Origin: Sphingobacteriaceae bacterium
Lineage (GTDB): Bacteria > Bacteroidota > Bacteroidia > Sphingobacteriales > Sphingobacteriaceae
DNA length: 64,000 nt
Assembly: GCA_017745075.1 (NCBI GenBank)
Contig: JAGIAD010000028.1
Location: forward strand, 248,001-312,000
Direction of reading: 5' to 3'
Every line of letters begins with the position of its first letter. Position 1 is the stretch's first letter. The position numbers and the translations under genes were made by a program. Positions 61,988-64,000 of this stretch are shown piece by piece. The notes under the pieces were generated by a model. The model saw only the letters and a program-made list of their open reading frames with translations. It was not told the origin of the DNA and made no database searches.

Positions 61988-63739
61988 TTACCAATTAGGG
62001 TTTTGAACCATAGATTTATTTGAAATCACCTCATTTAATGGAATCGGAAACAGATAACCTTTATTCGCATCAAATTTGGTGGTAGCAGCATCTACAGTTT
62101 TGTAGGTAACTACACCGCCTGTAATTGTACCCTGAACACCATGGAGTGTTCCATTAAGTACCGTTGCGGCAATCTTCCATCTTCTGATATCCCAAAAGCG
62201 GTGTTCTTCGAAAGCAAATTCTACTCTTCGCTCATGCCTGATCTTCTCGCGCATCTGGGCTTGTGTTAAACCAGCAGGTAAGGCCGGCATACCCACTCGA
62301 CTCCTGATGGCATTCACTGCTGCATACACGTTTCCATCTGCTCCTACCGCCTCGTTTTGAGCCTCGGCATAGTTTAACAGAATTTCTGCATACCTGATGA
62401 TCGGGAAAATGTGAGGATAATTTGAGTAAGATGTTCCGCTCGAATTGCTTGTCATAAACTTACGCATGTAGTAACCTGTACGCGTTTCACCTTTGGTCAC
62501 CCTTCCATAACCAAAGGGCCTGTCCAACCCTCCATCATAGGTCTGTACTTTTCTGTTTAGCCAATAAAGTCCATCGAAAGTAATGGTTGCAGGAAAACGC
62601 GGATCTCTGTCGTAATATGGATTGGTAGCTACATAACCAGAGCCGGTTTCAGTAATTAGTTTACCATTAGTCATCTCATATTCGTTTACCAGTTCCTGAG
62701 TGGGATTGGTTTTACCAGAAAGGGAGGCACGGGTATAACCTACCGGATCATTAAGCATTTCGACAGTAGAGTTATTCGCTGTCATATAAGGCAGAATAAT
62801 TTCGTTGTTACTCGCTGTGGTAAAAACACTCAGAAATTTATTCACGTTGGTAACATAGGCAGCAAGTGTTGCACTCGGTGCTACCCCGGCAAGCGTAGTT
62901 GTGGTATAATGTGTTGTTGTTGCTGCGTTGTTTAAAGCATAGGTAAATTTAGCTGCCGTTACACTGTCCATTATTGCTTTGGCAGCGGCAGCGGCGTTTG
63001 CCCACTTGGCAAGATCATTACCCGGATTATTAAGCGGACTGGCAGCATATAAAAGCAATCTGCTTTTTAAGGCCATTGCCGCACCACGACCAAAACGGCC
63101 ATAAAAGTTTGCTGCAAAAGTACCATTGGTTGATGAATTTGCAGTTAACAGATAAGGCATTGCAGCGTCCAGTTCGCTTAAAATATAATCTACACATTGC
63201 TGGTAAGTATTGCGTGAAATATTTATGGTTTCTTCTGCAGTAAAAACCTTATCACCAATCAATGGAACACCTCCCCATCTTTTAATCAATTCGAAATACG
63301 ACATTGCCCTTAAGCAACGCGCTTCGGCTTTCCACCTGTCTTTATAACCTTTAAGGTTTAAAGGAACTACATCAATATTGGCCAGAAAGATATTCGTTTT
63401 GCGGATGTTGGCGTAATTTTTTGCCCATACATTATCCACTACATTTGAAGGACTTATCCCGTCGTTGCTAAAGTATTGCACTGCATCTCCTACCGCATTG
63501 GGTAGGGCATCATCCGTACCGGCGTCGAGTATGTTATTCGAGATCCTGTTATTTCCGTTTGGCAAACCTGCGTAAATACTGTTCAGAAATTTCTCGGCAT
63601 TTACGCCCAGCGAATCTGTTTTATCAAAAATAACATCCTGACCAATCAGTTCTAAAGGCGTGTCCTCGCTTAGTTTTTTACATCCCCATGCGCCAAACAA
63701 CACAGCAGATACGAAGACAACTATAAAATATTTTTTCAT
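61988..63739 (-). CDS. SusD-like outer-membrane glycan-binding lipoprotein (pair 1)
   Basis: This is the first complete SusD of the locus, 583 residues, with lipobox Cys20 (LFGAWGCKKLSED). The SusD N-terminal domain has AEARCLRAMSYFELIKRWGGV near 137, and the C-terminal RagB domain has IRHERRVEFAFEEHRFWDIRRW near 505. It differs clearly from the second SusD, so the two pairs probably bind different parts of a glycan. It starts 11 bp after the SusC gene that runs off the window. Confidence 0.96.
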   Translation of the reverse strand: MKKYFIVVFVSAVLFGAWGCKKLSEDTPLELIGQDVIFDKTDSLGVNAEKFLNSIYAGLPNGNNRISNNILDAGTDDALPNAVGDAVQYFSNDGISPSNVVDNVWAKNYANIRKTNIFLANIDVVPLNLKGYKDRWKAEARCLRAMSYFELIKRWGGVPLIGDKVFTAEETINISRNTYQQCVDYILSELDAAMPYLLTANSSTNGTFAANFYGRFGRGAAMALKSRLLLYAASPLNNPGNDLAKWANAAAAAKAIMDSVTAAKFTYALNNAATTTHYTTTTLAGVAPSATLAAYVTNVNKFLSVFTTASNNEIILPYMTANNSTVEMLNDPVGYTRASLSGKTNPTQELVNEYEMTNGKLITETGSGYVATNPYYDRDPRFPATITFDGLYWLNRKVQTYDGGLDRPFGYGRVTKGETRTGYYMRKFMTSNSSGTSYSNYPHIFPIIRYAEILLNYAEAQNEAVGADGNVYAAVNAIRSRVGMPALPAGLTQAQMREKIRHERRVEFAFEEHRFWDIRRWKIAATVLNGTLHGVQGTITGGVVTYKTVDAATTKFDANKGYLFPIPLNEVISNKSMVQNPNW

Positions 63740-63750
63740 AAATCTGTTTT

Positions 63751-64000
63751 CTATAAGGTTAATGATACACCACCGTTGATTACCCTTTGGTTAGGAAAGC
63801 TGCTGACCAGTGATTCGGGATCGAAATCCAGTTTTGAAGTGGTAAGCATGTTGTAGCCATTTACAAAAAACCTAAGTTTTTTTACTTTTAACCTGCTTAC
63901 CAGACGGGCTGGAAGCGAGTAACCCAGCTCTACATTTTTCAATCGAAGGTAATTGCCGTTTCTTAGCCAGAAAGTAGAAGAAACATTGTTATTTAGATTG
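63751..64000 (-). CDS. SusC-like transporter, C-terminal fragment (pair 1), cut by window
   Basis: Only the last 82 codons are inside the window. The reading frame continues through the right edge. It shows the typical SusC end: FWLRNGNYLRLKNVELGYSLP, the VNGYNMLT strand, and GGVSLTL as terminus. A TTG inside this run is not a real start. The gene is the partner of the SusD 11 bp downstream, and most of it lies past base 64000. Confidence 0.93.
   Translation of the reverse strand, partial: NLNNNVSSTFWLRNGNYLRLKNVELGYSLPARLVSRLKVKKLRFFVNGYNMLTTSKLDFDPESLVSSFPNQRVINGGVSLTL

Overview
The window looks like a chromosomal piece of a Bacteroidota member of the Sphingobacteriaceae, most like Pedobacter. 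The reasons are SusC/SusD pairs, many GH29/GH92/GH20 exoglycosidases, DUF4142 and CoiA-like proteins, low GC content, AT-rich intergenic DNA, and many short dispersed palindromic repeats. This placement rests on gene content and was not checked by a search. I see no rRNA, tRNA, CRISPR array, transposase or phage gene.

Layout. 0.2-10 kb: mixed housekeeping and glycan genes (GH92 mannosidase, mnmA, a lone receiver protein, DUF4142, SDR, GH29 fucosidase, a DUF481-like barrel). 10-22.7 kb: an assimilatory nitrate island with siroheme methylase cobA divergent from nirB-nirD-(small OMP-like)-narK-(nitrate reductase fused to a flavin/BFD diaphorase)-(nitrite/sulfite-reductase-like protein ending in rubredoxin). 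It is followed by mobA and an FNR-type regulator with four cysteines placed as in an Fe-S sensor. A perfect ATGAT-N4-ATCAT palindrome lies in the cobA/nirB intergenic region. 22.8-28.4 kb: small genes, a CoiA-like protein and pta-ackA. 28.4-34.7 kb: an overlapping operon for 5-oxoproline breakdown (pxpB-pxpC-pxpA) with an NRAMP-fold carrier lacking the usual metal ligands and an M1 aminopeptidase. 34.8-40.2 kb: an orphan GHKL ATPase, a CPA1 antiporter and the cysteine pair cysE-cysM. 40.4-45 kb: a two-gene unit of a secreted heparinase II/III-like protein and a sorbosone-dehydrogenase/HEAT/cytochrome c protein. 45-50 kb: a small membrane protein, serine hydrolase, SGNH hydrolase, esterase, HAD phosphatase and a repeat-rich intergenic stretch.

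50.3-64 kb is one minus-strand polysaccharide-utilisation locus running from the right edge leftward: SusC (cut by the window), SusD, SusC, SusD, a small secreted protein, a metzincin-type lipoprotein with a beta/gamma-crystallin-like C-terminus, then a tightly coupled GH29-GH20-GH29 trio. This suggests uptake and trimming of fucosylated, HexNAc-containing glycans, probably from glycoproteins. GH92 and the first GH29 elsewhere in the window fit the same diet.

The most unusual items are the nitrate-island fusion proteins with a candidate Fe-S FNR switch, the metal-site-less NRAMP protein inside the 5-oxoprolinase operon, the protease-containing PUL, and several families of intergenic palindromic repeats.
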